DNA of 64,000 nucleotides from G965195345 sp965277625 (GTDB lineage Bacteria; Pseudomonadota; Gammaproteobacteria; CAKMZV01), in assembly GCA_965277625.1 (NCBI GenBank), contig OZ255827.1, forward strand, positions 496,001-560,000, written 5' to 3'. Below, one piece after another: positions 34,689 to 44,186 of this stretch (its first letter is position 1; every line of letters begins with the position of its first letter). Below the pieces are notes generated by a model. That model was not told the DNA's origin. It saw nothing but the letters and a program-made list of their open reading frames with translations, and searched no databases. A program made the position numbers and the translations under genes.

Positions 34689-36631
34689 GCTCTGAGGCTT
34701 TGCTCAAATTGCTTAATGTCGTTGGGCGCACCATTGACAATAATAACATCGCCCTCGCGTAAAATCATCTCCAGGTCGGGGACCTCACCACGTATGCCAT
34801 CACGACGGAGGGCATTGACTTCGAGCGTACATTCCTCTAATGAAAGAGCGCCCAATGTTTGACCAATGGCCGGCGACCCTTCTTCGACTGTGACCGATTG
34901 AAGTGCCCGCTTTGTAAAGGCCTCCTTGCTGTCTTCTTCGCCTTGGAAAAAGGCCTCTAATGAATGATAGTGGTTTTGTCGTATCGCTTTGGTGGCTTCA
35001 ACGACTTCAAGCGGGTCCTGTCCTGCAATGAGTAAGGCGTGCAAGCCCAAGGCCAAACCCGACTCTAAGGTTTCCAAAATAACTTCTGAGGCACCCGCCT
35101 CGCGTAACTCAATATTAAACAGCTCATCTTCGGTCCGAACAATCACAGGCAAGCTGGGGCACATGCGTCTCATCAGAGCCAATGTTTTTAGGGCATTTTG
35201 ATGGTTTTTATAAGTAATGACCACCATCCGAGCGGTTTTGACTTTAGCCGCCTTCATGATCTCTTCATCGGAGGAATTCCCGTAAAACACCAGTTCACCC
35301 GCTTGTCGAGCGTCGCTGATTCTTTTTGGTTCCATATCCAAGGCAACATAATCAACGTTCTTGCTGAGCAGCAAGTGGGCAATGGTTTGACCAACGCGTC
35401 CGAACCCACAAATAATGATGTGATCCTTGATGGGATCGACAGCCACTTTTATGTCGTGAGAGGACTTTAATTTGTCATAGCGATACTTTGGTAAGTGTTC
35501 AACGGCTTTTTGGTTAAAGGCTACGAGAATCGGGGCGATAAAAAGCGTTAAGATGGATACTGCAATCGCTATTTCAGCTTGTTCGGGGGGCAATAAGTTG
35601 AGGCTAATTGCCAAAGTCATGATGGCAAATCCAAATTCACCCACGTGCGCCAAAACCAAAGCACTGCGGATGGCGGCCCAGATGGGATTCTTTAACAACA
35701 GCGCACAGAGGAATACAATACTGCCTTTGAGCACCATGATGGTCAATGCGAACAGCACAATCAAATGCCAATCAGAAATGAATACACCAGGATTGATCAG
35801 CAGACCCACCGTGATAAAAAACAGACCCATCAAAACATCGCGGAATGGGCGTATGTCGGATTCAATTTGAAAACGGTATTCGCTTTCACCCAGCATCATG
35901 CCCGCAACAAAAGACCCCAATGCCAAAGGCAAGCCGAGTAGGTGGGCCACAGTAGAAGCGGCGATGATGACTAACAGCGTGGTGAGGGTAAATAATTCGG
36001 GTGAGCGGCTTTGGGCAATTTCTTTAAACAGGCGAGGCAAAACAAAATGACCAAATACGATAAGCAAGGTCAGTGCCACCATGCTTTTGCCAATAATCCA
36101 AGACATGTTCGCTATATTCAGGCTTTCAGCGAGCGCAGACACAAGGATTAAAATCGGGACCGCAACAAAGTCTTGCAGAATCAGAACACCGAGCGCAATT
36201 TTGCCATGCTCACTATGGAGTTCACTTTGCTCGGATAATTGTTTGATGACGATGGCTGTTGATGACATGGCCAGTGCGAATGCGAGCACCGTAATGATGG
36301 GAATGCTTTGCCCTAACAAGGCGAGTATGATGGCAAAAAGGCTGGCGGTGATGCTCACTTGTAAGCCACCCATCCCAAGCACATTGCGCCTCATGGCAAT
36401 CATATGGGGTAAGGAAAATTCTAAGCCAATAGAAAATAACAAGAATGCAATGCCAAACTCCGCAATGAGCGAAAGTCCCTCATGTGAGGAGACAATGCCC
36501 AAGGCGTGTGGTCCAGCCAACAAGCCAACCAACAGATAGCCCAAAATGGGGGGCAATTTTAGCCGCCTGCACACAACGATGGTGATCACGCTGACCGCCA
36601 AAACAATGAGGATTTGGGTTAGGATGTCCAT
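34685..36631 (-). CDS. Kef/YbaL-type monovalent cation:proton antiporter
   Basis: 648-residue CPA2 family antiporter. About 12-13 membrane helices span residues 1-385. A TrkA-N (RCK) NAD-binding domain follows with IIICGFGRVGQTIAHLL near 408-424 (GxGxxG), and a TrkA-C domain lies at 560-648 (GDVIIVNGAPNDI near the end). Such proteins exchange K+ or Na+ for H+ and are gated through the RCK part. It could be called KefB/KefC- or YbaL-like; I cannot decide between these from motifs. The stop overlaps the tgt start by 4 bp. nadC lies 34 bp upstream in the same direction. Confidence 0.87.
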   Translation of the reverse strand: MDILTQILIVLAVSVITIVVCRRLKLPPILGYLLVGLLAGPHALGIVSSHEGLSLIAEFGIAFLLFSIGLEFSLPHMIAMRRNVLGMGGLQVSITASLFAIILALLGQSIPIITVLAFALAMSSTAIVIKQLSEQSELHSEHGKIALGVLILQDFVAVPILILVSALAESLNIANMSWIIGKSMVALTLLIVFGHFVLPRLFKEIAQSRSPELFTLTTLLVIIAASTVAHLLGLPLALGSFVAGMMLGESEYRFQIESDIRPFRDVLMGLFFITVGLLINPGVFISDWHLIVLFALTIMVLKGSIVFLCALLLKNPIWAAIRSALVLAHVGEFGFAIMTLAISLNLLPPEQAEIAIAVSILTLFIAPILVAFNQKAVEHLPKYRYDKLKSSHDIKVAVDPIKDHIIICGFGRVGQTIAHLLLSKNVDYVALDMEPKRISDARQAGELVFYGNSSDEEIMKAAKVKTARMVVITYKNHQNALKTLALMRRMCPSLPVIVRTEDELFNIELREAGASEVILETLESGLALGLHALLIAGQDPLEVVEATKAIRQNHYHSLEAFFQGEEDSKEAFTKRALQSVTVEEGSPAIGQTLGALSLEECTLEVNALRRDGIRGEVPDLEMILREGDVIIVNGAPNDIKQFEQSLRA

Positions 36632-36665
36632 GTGTAAGTTTTATCAGCCACCATATTTAATCGCT

Positions 36666-37532
36666 TCAATCATCAAACCAGGATCGTTCAAAACGCATGG
36701 ACAAATCTATGGCTCGAACGTTTTTGGTCAATGCGCCAACCGAAATGTAATCAACACCCAACTCAGCGTACTGTGCAATGTTGGCTTCAGTGATGTTACC
36801 AGAAACTTCCAACTTTGCTTGTCTAGCATTTTGTAATACGGCTTGTTCAATGCTTTCCAATGACAAATTATCTAATAAAATGTGTTCGATGTTGTAGCGC
36901 AAAGCCCATTCTAATTCCGCCAGATTTTCAACTTCAATCATCAACTTTAAGGGTTGTGGCTGGTCGCGCAGTTGATGCATGATGGTATCGATACCGCCGC
37001 CTGCTATGAGGTGATTTTCCTTTAGCAAAATGGCATCGTATAAGCCCATGCGATGATTGGAACCACCGCCGCAGAGCACCGCATATTTTTGCCATGCACG
37101 CCACCCAGGTATGGTTTTTCTGGTGTCTAACAGCTGGGTTGAAGTATGAGCGATTTTTGCCACCAGATGGTGGGTTTGAGTGGCTGTTGCCGTCAGTAAT
37201 TGCAAACCGTTAAGGGCAATTCGTTCAGCCGCAAGCAATGCTTTCTCATGTCCGTTTATGGTGCATATTTGCTGGTATTCTGGACAAACTTGCCCATCAC
37301 TGACGGACCAGTTAAAAGTACAGTCTTCATCTAAGGTTAGGAAGGCTTGCTCTACCCAATCTTGGCCACACATCACCATGGGCTCACGGGTTGTTATAGT
37401 GGCTTGACAGAGCGTATTTTCAGGCAATAAGTCCGCAGAGGCATCCTTTAATGCCACACCCATGTCTTCAATGAAGGCTTGTTCTAATAATACCTTCCAA
37501 GATTGAATGGGGGGTGGGGTCAGTTTATTCAT
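36666..37532 (-). CDS. nadC: Nicotinate-nucleotide pyrophosphorylase
   Basis: About 288-residue quinolinate phosphoribosyltransferase of NAD biosynthesis. Signature pieces: LDTRKTIPGWRAWQKYAVLC near 132-151, GGGSNHRMGLYDAILLKENH immediately after, EVENLAELEWAL near 203 and HILLDNLS, and the PRPP-site SGNITEANI...GVDYISVGALTKN near the end. I use the ATG at 37532 as start (MNKLTPPP); an upstream TTG at 37571 would add 13 residues without family support. It lies between parC and the antiporter in a leftward run. nadA and nadB are not in the window. Confidence 0.94.
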   Translation of the reverse strand: MNKLTPPPIQSWKVLLEQAFIEDMGVALKDASADLLPENTLCQATITTREPMVMCGQDWVEQAFLTLDEDCTFNWSVSDGQVCPEYQQICTINGHEKALLAAERIALNGLQLLTATATQTHHLVAKIAHTSTQLLDTRKTIPGWRAWQKYAVLCGGGSNHRMGLYDAILLKENHLIAGGGIDTIMHQLRDQPQPLKLMIEVENLAELEWALRYNIEHILLDNLSLESIEQAVLQNARQAKLEVSGNITEANIAQYAELGVDYISVGALTKNVRAIDLSMRFERSWFDD

Positions 37533-37578
37533 CAAGCAGATGGTGTTTTTAGCAAAGACAGAAGGTTCCAAATAAAAG

Positions 37579-39816
37579 CTAATCAGCCTCTTTGTATAGG
37601 TGGGTTACTTTGGTGTAGCCTCTTGGTAATGGCAGTCCTCTTTTGCCACGAGTGCTGATGTTTGGTTCAAGGGTTCGCCAGCGCAGTCGCATCGAGCGTT
37701 TGCCACATTGAATGACAAGGGTGTCACCAGGTGTTAGCACCGTGATGGCAAGCAGATGCTCATCATTCTTGGTCTTGACGCCCATAAGTTTGATGCCCTT
37801 GCCGCGGTTCAATTGATTGACTTGCTCGGCGGGGAATATTAACAAGCGACCACTGGTTGAAACAACCGCCACATGATCGTCCTTCGTGGTAATTTTTATG
37901 GGTTGTAGCAAATTGGATGAATCAGCCAAATGGACGATGCCTTTGCCATTGCGAGTTTTAGAAACCAAGGCGCCATAGGGCACGATGAAACCATAACCAT
38001 TGTCGGCACCAACAAGGTAGTTGGTGTTTAGATCATCCAATAATAGGTAGAGAATGCGGGTTTCGGCATTGATGTTGATTCGTCCTGTTAATGGTTCGCC
38101 GTAGCCGCGAGCTGAAGGCAGATCGCCCACGGACAGCGTGTAAACCTTGCCTTCGTTGTCAAATAAAACGGCTTGCTGATTGGTGCGCCCTTTGACTTGG
38201 GATAAAAATTTATCATCGCCCCTGTAATTGAGCTTTTCCCCGTCAATCTCTCCTTTGGCCGAGCGAATCCACCCTTTCTTGGACAACACAACCGTTGCCG
38301 GCTCAGAAGGGGTCAACGCTTCTTCTTTGAGCGCAATGGCTCGTTCACGCTCGACAATGGTCGAACGACGCGCATCGCCAAAATCAGTGATGATTTGTTG
38401 GAGTTCTTTGCGCATCAAAGTAGTTAATCGTCGGTCAGAAGAGAGCAACAACTCAAGTTTCTTTTGTTCGGCTTTGAGGTCTGCAGTTTCTTGCTCAATT
38501 TTAATTTGCTCCAATTTGGCTAATTGTCGTAAGCGAATCTCTAATATGGCAGTCGCCTGTTTTTCCGTTAAGTTGAACGAGCTCATCAAAGCTTCTTTGG
38601 GTTCATCAGAATTTCGAATGATGGCAATGACCTCGTCCAAATTTAGATAGGCAATGAGTAAACCTTCTAAAATATGCAAGCGGTTGAGTACATAATCCAA
38701 TCGATGTTGGATGCGGGCACGGATGGTTTGGCGGCGGAAAGTGAGCCATTCTTGCAATAATGGCAGAAGTGGTTTAACTTGCGGACGACCATTGAGACCG
38801 ATCATGTTCAAATTAACGCGGTAGCTTTTCTCCAAGTCGGTGGTGGCAAACAGATGTGACATGAGGCGGTCGGTGTCCACTCGATTAGAGCGCAACATCA
38901 ACACCAAACGCACAGGCGTTGACTCATCTGACTCGTCCCGAACATCCTCAACCCAAGGCAATTTTTTATCACGCATTTGGGTCGCTATCTGCATCATTAA
39001 ACGGGCACCAGAAACCTGATAAGGCAGGGCGGTAATGGCAATTTCATTTTTTAAAATCTCATAGGTTGCACGCACTCTGAATTGGCCATAGCCCAACTCG
39101 TAAATTTGCTGTAAATCTGCCTTAGCCGTAATGATTTCACCGCCCGTGGGCAAATCGGGTGCTGGGATGATTTCAAGCAAAGTTTCCAAAGATGTGGTGG
39201 GTTTTTCAAGCAATACAATGCAGGCGTTGAGAATTTCAGTCAGATTATGTGGTGGAATGTCTGTCGCCATGCCAACCGCAATACCACTGCCTCCATTGAG
39301 CAAAACATTGGGCACTTGTGCAGGCAATAATTTGGGCTCATCTAAGGTGCCATCAAAATTGGGGATCCACTCGACCGTTCCTTGGGCAATTTCTTTCAAT
39401 AGCAAGTCTGAATAAGGCGACAGCTTTGCCTCAGTGTAACGCATAGCAGCGAAAGACTTGGGGTCGTCTGGTGCACCCCAATTCCCTTGACCATCGATCA
39501 ATGGGTAGCGATAGGAAAAACTCTGCGCCATTAAGACCATGGCTTCATAGCAAGCAGAATCGCCATGAGGATGAAACTTACCCAATACGTCTCCGACCGT
39601 TCGGGCAGATTTTTTATATTTTGCGGTGTTTTTTAAACCCAATTCACTCATGGCATAGACGATTCTGCGTTGAACCGGCTTTAGACCATCGCTAACGTGT
39701 GGCAACGCTCGATCAAGAATAACGTACATGGCATAATCGAGATACGATTTTTCAGCAAATGTACTTAATGAAATGCGGTTTGTCACGGCTCTTGTATCGG
39801 TCATTTGGTTATTCAA
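37579..39816 (-). CDS. parC: DNA topoisomerase IV subunit A
   Basis: 745-residue ParC, which decatenates replicated chromosomes with ParE. The N-terminal breakage-reunion domain starts at about residue 20; the quinolone-resistance region reads HPHGDSACYEAM, so the positions equal to Ser80 and Glu84 of E. coli are wild type. The active-site Tyr is in AAMRYTEAKLS near 120. The C-terminal beta-pinwheel (about 490-740) is complete. Two start Met codons lie close together (39816 and 39804). parE is not adjacent. It is the first gene of the leftward parC-nadC-antiporter-tgt-purC-bioD run, and marks the edge of the accessory region to its right. Confidence 0.96.
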   Translation of the reverse strand: MNNQMTDTRAVTNRISLSTFAEKSYLDYAMYVILDRALPHVSDGLKPVQRRIVYAMSELGLKNTAKYKKSARTVGDVLGKFHPHGDSACYEAMVLMAQSFSYRYPLIDGQGNWGAPDDPKSFAAMRYTEAKLSPYSDLLLKEIAQGTVEWIPNFDGTLDEPKLLPAQVPNVLLNGGSGIAVGMATDIPPHNLTEILNACIVLLEKPTTSLETLLEIIPAPDLPTGGEIITAKADLQQIYELGYGQFRVRATYEILKNEIAITALPYQVSGARLMMQIATQMRDKKLPWVEDVRDESDESTPVRLVLMLRSNRVDTDRLMSHLFATTDLEKSYRVNLNMIGLNGRPQVKPLLPLLQEWLTFRRQTIRARIQHRLDYVLNRLHILEGLLIAYLNLDEVIAIIRNSDEPKEALMSSFNLTEKQATAILEIRLRQLAKLEQIKIEQETADLKAEQKKLELLLSSDRRLTTLMRKELQQIITDFGDARRSTIVERERAIALKEEALTPSEPATVVLSKKGWIRSAKGEIDGEKLNYRGDDKFLSQVKGRTNQQAVLFDNEGKVYTLSVGDLPSARGYGEPLTGRININAETRILYLLLDDLNTNYLVGADNGYGFIVPYGALVSKTRNGKGIVHLADSSNLLQPIKITTKDDHVAVVSTSGRLLIFPAEQVNQLNRGKGIKLMGVKTKNDEHLLAITVLTPGDTLVIQCGKRSMRLRWRTLEPNISTRGKRGLPLPRGYTKVTHLYKEAD

Positions 39817-39841
39817 TCAATGTTGCCAGTCAAATTGGAGG

Positions 39842-40078
39842 TCAATACAATAGGGTATTAACAATATGAGGTCTTTGAATCATTGCCTTAAGGTTATTGC
39901 GCATATTTAGCAAGCATAATGACATCGAGCTCACGGGGTTTATTCTAACCGCTTGACCGTTCAAGGTTGAAAGTTCTAACCAGCGTTCAAGTGATTTTTT
40001 TACTTCTTCGGGCGTTGATTCAAAATTATTATCGACAGTTCGCTCAATTGATGCGAGCATCGAATGAAACAAGTGCAC
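39842..40078 (-). CDS. Hypothetical small protein
   Basis: Possible 78-codon gene upstream of parC, starting GTG at 40078 or ATG at 40060. The product has a credible helical composition (STPEEVKKSLERWLELS near 22-38, then MSLCLLNMRNNLKAMI) but I recognise no family. There is no convincing ribosome-binding site. It occupies most of the 371-bp gap 39817-40187, in which nothing else stands out. It could be a real short protein or a chance open frame; I lean only slightly towards real. Confidence 0.35.
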   Translation of the reverse strand: MHLFHSMLASIERTVDNNFESTPEEVKKSLERWLELSTLNGQAVRINPVSSMSLCLLNMRNNLKAMIQRPHIVNTLLY

Positions 40079-40187
40079 TTAAGCAGGTTAGTATGTGCTA
40101 TTCAATGAGTATTAAAAGATATACGGCATACAGAATATGCACTTTGAGCGGTACGCCTTAGACGTATGGATATGTTCAATTCTGAAA

Positions 40188-40826
40188 TCAGTCTGACTGA
40201 AGGGTGGATCTAATGAGTTGAATGGTTGGTTGTGGATCGTTGTAGTCAATAGGAATTTTTGTAAACTTGGTTCCAAGCATAGTATATAGCGATGGAAACT
40301 GAGCGTCTCTCAGTGTATGTATAAAAAAACGATGTTGATATAATATCCTGTGGGTTATTTTGGAATCGATATGTTCAAAAAAAGCGTCTCGATCAATGCC
40401 ACAACTTTCTGCACAATCTGCCAGAATTTCATAATCAGAAGGGTTTTTTGCTTCGAGGTAATAAGCCCTTTGAATGGCTGTAATCATCGGTTTCATTTGG
40501 CCAAATTCATCCGCCACAATAACAGCTCGACAAGCAGGATAGGTTGAACGCCTCGGCGTATTTTTTCGCCAAAAAGCATGATTAAATTCAGCACCAGTCA
40601 CTTTATGTACCTCATGCCAATAAGATTCAATGGTTCGTTGCATTTCAATTGACATGGGTTCATCAGTATCTTTCGCCAAACCACCAAGCAAATAGGTGAT
40701 GGTGAAAGTGTCAGAGACTTGTTGTTCAACCGTATGCCAAGTTTTTTTATAACCCCAACACCAAGAACACATGGGGTCATGTACATAAAATAGAGTGGGT
40801 TTTATATCAGAGTCAAACATAAACAA
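40188..40826 (-). CDS. DsbA-family thioredoxin-fold protein
   Basis: 212 residues, thioredoxin-like with helical insert (DsbA/FrnE-like). The redox motif is CSWC in HDPMCSWCWGYK near 16-27, right after the first strand LFYVHD. No signal peptide is present, so it is cytoplasmic, unlike DsbA. A second CxxxC (CAESC) lies in the insert. Relatives are annotated as DsbA-family proteins or predicted thiol-disulfide isomerases; the role is not known. It is a single gene at the left boundary of the accessory region, leftward, with a 430-bp gap behind it. Confidence 0.8.
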   Translation of the reverse strand: MFMFDSDIKPTLFYVHDPMCSWCWGYKKTWHTVEQQVSDTFTITYLLGGLAKDTDEPMSIEMQRTIESYWHEVHKVTGAEFNHAFWRKNTPRRSTYPACRAVIVADEFGQMKPMITAIQRAYYLEAKNPSDYEILADCAESCGIDRDAFFEHIDSKITHRILYQHRFFIHTLRDAQFPSLYTMLGTKFTKIPIDYNDPQPTIQLIRSTLQSD

Positions 40827-41259
40827 AGGGCGGATTTTTTTAAATAAAACAATACTGCTTTAACATTTTAATCCAATTTATAAGCCTCTTGGGAAAAAAT
40901 ATATCGATCTGACATAATTTATGTGCCATTTTAAGCATCTCTATTGCGCTTTATTCAAGACTATTTGAGGGAAAGAGATGCTTTTTACTTCGCCAACATT
41001 AATGGACCCATGGTTGAAGAACATAACTAATTATTGTTGCGCTACAATGTATTTTGTGAAGAAGTGTAAATTGTTATGTCGTCTTTGGGCAATCAGCACG
41101 GAGACATTGATCAGTCAAAAATAGGTTAATCCTGTGACGATCCTTACGAACCACCGACCAAAGATAGCAATCTTTAGGTTTCTAATTGGTTTTTTAGAAG
41201 CCAAAGTTTGGTGCGTAGCCAAATTGTCTCTCGTGCGCTTTACTCAGGCAATCACGAAC
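40827..41259. other. 433-bp gap before protease copy A
   Basis: Holds the divergent promoters of the DsbA-like gene and the protease. From 41021 on it is part of the duplicated unit and is nearly identical to 44653-44891. TACAAT at 41043-41048 (44675-44680 in copy B) is conserved and could be a -10. An in-frame GTG at 41134 would extend the protease upstream by 42 residues. 40827-41020 shows nothing recognisable. Confidence 0.5.
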
Positions 41260-42816
41260 ATGACCCTCCGCATGTTTGGTATTTGTGCCATCCTGCTCAT
41301 CACTGGTTGTGGCGGCTCAAGTGGTTCAGGAGCAAGTTCGACTGAGTCAGTCCCCTTATCCCCAGAATTCCCATCGTTTGCTCAAATCCTAAACATTGAT
41401 ACCTCGCTAACAGGATTTGGAGTCACGATTGCAAATCAAGATAGTGGTTACTATCTGCCAGAATCTCGATGGCCCGCAGATGGGGCAGGGCGAATCACAC
41501 GATTTAATGCTCTGACAGGTGGAACGGACATTACGACAAATACCATTGAAGCACTCCATGGAAATTCCGTTTCCTCAGCATTCCTTGCCGAACGAAGCAG
41601 TGGTACATGGGGGATTGCACCAGATGCTTCCGCACTACTTGTGACAATTGGAGCTTATCCTACACCAAATGTCATCGGTCATGGCGTACTCGTCCGCCAA
41701 GCTGATCGCTGGGACGTTGCCAATTTTTCGCTCATCGGACGAAATCGTTCGTATACATTAACCCGACACAATCAAATCAGAAACGTCATGTCGTATAGAA
41801 ACGGTCGAGGCGCTATTATATTTGCAGGATCTGGAAATACATTTACGGCAAATGCACCCAGCTATGATCCCAATAATTTAACGTCCTCCGATGGGCAAGA
41901 TTCTGGTGAATTAACTGATTCTCCCTATATCATGGCTGTTGGTATGGTCACCCAACATATGGTGAAAGCCAGTTATTCTGATGCTCCACCGTCCCTTTTT
42001 ACCATGGGCGTTGAGGGGCAAGCTTTAACTCTTCCGAGGGCAGGGCATTCCACCGCATTAACGGGGACCAGTTATGCCAGCCCACAGCTGGCAGGCATTG
42101 CCGCTCAAATGCTTGAAGCTAATCCTACTTTGACTTGGCTCGATGTCCGAGAAATCATTGCCACCAGTTCGCGTATGGTTGATTCCTCTCTAACAGCCTA
42201 CTACACCACCGCAACCGATGGTGTACGAATAAAAATTCGCAACGGCTGGATCACCAATGGCGCTGGATATGCCTGGTCAAATTGGTATGGCTTTGGGCTG
42301 ATTGATGCAAGCAAGGCGACCTCACTGGCAAGAACTTGGCCATCGGGTGCAACGCTGAATCGTTGGACCGAATCCGATTGGTTCAGATCTCCAGAGCATA
42401 TCAGTACTGTCACCGTTGGTGTCTCTACCGAAGTCGTATATGCAGTGAACGTCACCGCTCAAATAACCGTCGATTCCATTCATGTTCAAATAGCAGGTTT
42501 ATTAACAGGCGATCAATCAGAGCTACAACTCACGATTGTCAGCCCTGCAGGGACTGAAATTATCATTAAAACACCCAATAATTTGGATCCCTACATTTAC
42601 ACAAGGTGGGGAGAACCGCATCGTGGGGGCACATTTAGTTATGGAGATCAAGCGGGTGTATATCAAGCGGTAGGTTATAGGGGCGAGCCAAGCCAAGGTA
42701 CTTGGCAACTTCGAATTAGGAAATTGCTTGATACCGATTTTATGGGAATTGGTGATCCATCTCTCCCTTTTTACTCGACGGGTTTTCAATTGCGCTTTTT
42801 TGGTCTGAGCTCTTAA
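41260..42816 (+). CDS. Kexin-like S8 protease lipoprotein, copy A
   Basis: 518 residues from the ATG at 41260. Lipoprotein signal with lipobox ITGC (Cys17), then a Gly/Ser linker. A subtilase domain follows with a recognisable triad: Asp61 in ANQDSGYY, His100 in LHGNSVSS, Ser271 in GTSYASPQLAG, and the oxyanion Asn193 in FAGSGN. The C-terminal 120 residues form a P/homoB domain (SELQLTIVSPAGTEIII ... GEPSQGTWQLRI), as in kexins. It is probably anchored in the outer membrane and processes proteins there. The Asp motif is unusual for the family, so activity should not be taken for granted. I prefer 41260 over GTG 41134 because the signal peptide then begins at residue 1. It converges on the secreted-protein gene at 42926. 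Confidence 0.82.
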   Translation: MTLRMFGICAILLITGCGGSSGSGASSTESVPLSPEFPSFAQILNIDTSLTGFGVTIANQDSGYYLPESRWPADGAGRITRFNALTGGTDITTNTIEALHGNSVSSAFLAERSSGTWGIAPDASALLVTIGAYPTPNVIGHGVLVRQADRWDVANFSLIGRNRSYTLTRHNQIRNVMSYRNGRGAIIFAGSGNTFTANAPSYDPNNLTSSDGQDSGELTDSPYIMAVGMVTQHMVKASYSDAPPSLFTMGVEGQALTLPRAGHSTALTGTSYASPQLAGIAAQMLEANPTLTWLDVREIIATSSRMVDSSLTAYYTTATDGVRIKIRNGWITNGAGYAWSNWYGFGLIDASKATSLARTWPSGATLNRWTESDWFRSPEHISTVTVGVSTEVVYAVNVTAQITVDSIHVQIAGLLTGDQSELQLTIVSPAGTEIIIKTPNNLDPYIYTRWGEPHRGGTFSYGDQAGVYQAVGYRGEPSQGTWQLRIRKLLDTDFMGIGDPSLPFYSTGFQLRFFGLSS

Positions 42817-42925
42817 TCACATCCCTTATAAATGCCAAACAAAGATTCGATTGACATTTTCAACTTGATCTCAATACGATTCAAACCATTAAGGTTTAAT
42901 GAAATAATGCTTGGCAAGAAATAAT

Positions 42926-43759
42926 TTATCCTGGACTACCACCACCATGCCCCGAACATTTACCTTGTGGTTGGCGGGTTACTCTCCATAGACTGTAACT
43001 GGTTTTGCATTGATTATTGACCAAGGTTACGGTTCTTGTTCTTTGGCTTATTCCATGCCAAGTGGGTATCCATGAATGGCCATTATAACAAATACCCGTA
43101 CTGGGTTGTGTCCTTGATTCTGTAAAAATACCCGTGTTGCAAGTGGGTTTAGGCTGTGGGAGAGGTTTTGTTATAAACTCTAGCAATTTTAACCGTTCTT
43201 CCAACCATTTGAGATTATTAAATTGTACTAAATGCTGTGCTGCGTTTTGTTTTAAAGATGCTAAGAGCGATGGATTAGATGCTAATGCCTTGGAACACTC
43301 AACGCTATCGATTGTCATGGTGCCACTTGCACAAGCCACTCTGATCTTATCTTGAGCACGGCGTTTCATAATGTCAGCAGTGATCCGTTTATTCCGTGTT
43401 TCGAGGTTTTGGTTTTGAGTGCGGCGACGAGCATCTATCATATTTTTGACCGTGGGCGCCAAATGTTGATGAATCTGCGCATCAGTCATGCCTTCATCAA
43501 TCTTTTTCTTGGCGTATTCCTTAAAACTCATATTAAGAATGCCCGTTGTTGGGGAACCCGTGTTGAGTTTACCCAAATATTGGTATTTTTTACCAATATT
43601 TTCGGCCCGCTTGGCTTTGGCGCGCGCTCTTGCATCCGCCATCTGTTTAGCCGCAGCTGCCTCATGCACTGAGTCTAATGCCGCATTAGCACTGATCATC
43701 GCGGTTAATCCCCATCCGAAGATCAATCCCGTTAATAAAATATTTAATATTCTCATCAT
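42926..43759 (-). CDS. Secreted Cys-containing protein of unknown family, copy A
   Basis: About 277 residues. Signal peptide MMRILNILLTGLIFGWGL...SANA, cleaved before ALDSVHEAA. Then a long charged helical region (EAAAAKQMADARARAKAKRAE and on to about 170) with coiled-coil character, and a C-terminal module of about 75 residues with four Cys (CNTGIFTES...GICYNG...NQCKTSYS...GKCSG) and two Trp. I recognise no family. I start at ATG 43759, since GGAG lies 7 nt upstream of it; a longer frame from 43783 would include the RBS. It is tail-to-tail with the protease gene, 109 bp apart, and copied with it, which suggests that the two act together (inference): substrate, inhibitor or chaperone. Confidence 0.72.
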   Translation of the reverse strand: MMRILNILLTGLIFGWGLTAMISANAALDSVHEAAAAKQMADARARAKAKRAENIGKKYQYLGKLNTGSPTTGILNMSFKEYAKKKIDEGMTDAQIHQHLAPTVKNMIDARRRTQNQNLETRNKRITADIMKRRAQDKIRVACASGTMTIDSVECSKALASNPSLLASLKQNAAQHLVQFNNLKWLEERLKLLEFITKPLPQPKPTCNTGIFTESRTQPSTGICYNGHSWIPTWHGISQRTRTVTLVNNQCKTSYSLWRVTRQPQGKCSGHGGGSPG

Positions 43760-44172
43760 CACTTTTCTCCAATAAATATGCAATACATAAAATCTTTAAA
43801 AGACATTGAACGCTTTCTCCTTCACTCTTGAGACTTCATCTTATACAGTGTTCAATCGTGAAATCTCGTTGTCAATGTTTTCATCCATCGTTTAATGCTC
43901 GATCAGCCTAATGCGCCTTACAGAACGCTTTTGTTTAAAAAACGCTTCTTATTGAGAGCGAATTGCGTACACAATTGCTTTGTTTGTTATCCAAATAAAA
44001 GCATTGACGCGGATTTGAATGACTCGATGTTCTCCTTAAATGAAAAGGGGAACAACGCCATCACCCTGCGGGCAAACATGATTTGCTAACAGGTATAGGA
44101 AGACTATGGTTTTAGGCCATAAGCCGGTTTTGAAATGGATTAGCCGAACGACGAACATAATGTCTCTTGTTC

Positions 44173-44186
44173 AGAACAATTGTTCT
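44173..44186. promoter_or_regulatory. 14-bp palindrome in duplicated noncoding DNA
   Basis: AGAACAATTGTTCT, perfect in copy A; copy B (about 47788-47801) has AGAACAATTATTCT with one mismatch. It looks like an operator for a dimeric regulator; the regulated gene is unknown. Confidence 0.4.

Noticed and set aside
37532..37571. TTG start for nadC at 37571
   Set aside because: It would add 13 residues that do not fit the family; the ATG at 37532 gives the normal N-terminus.
41134..41259. GTG start giving a longer protease
   Set aside because: It would put 42 residues before a perfect lipoprotein signal peptide. The stretch is conserved in copy B, but so is the surrounding noncoding DNA, so conservation does not prove translation.
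43895..44089. 64-codon open frame in the duplicated noncoding region
   Set aside because: Its ATG is AAG in copy B and there is no ribosome-binding site or family match.
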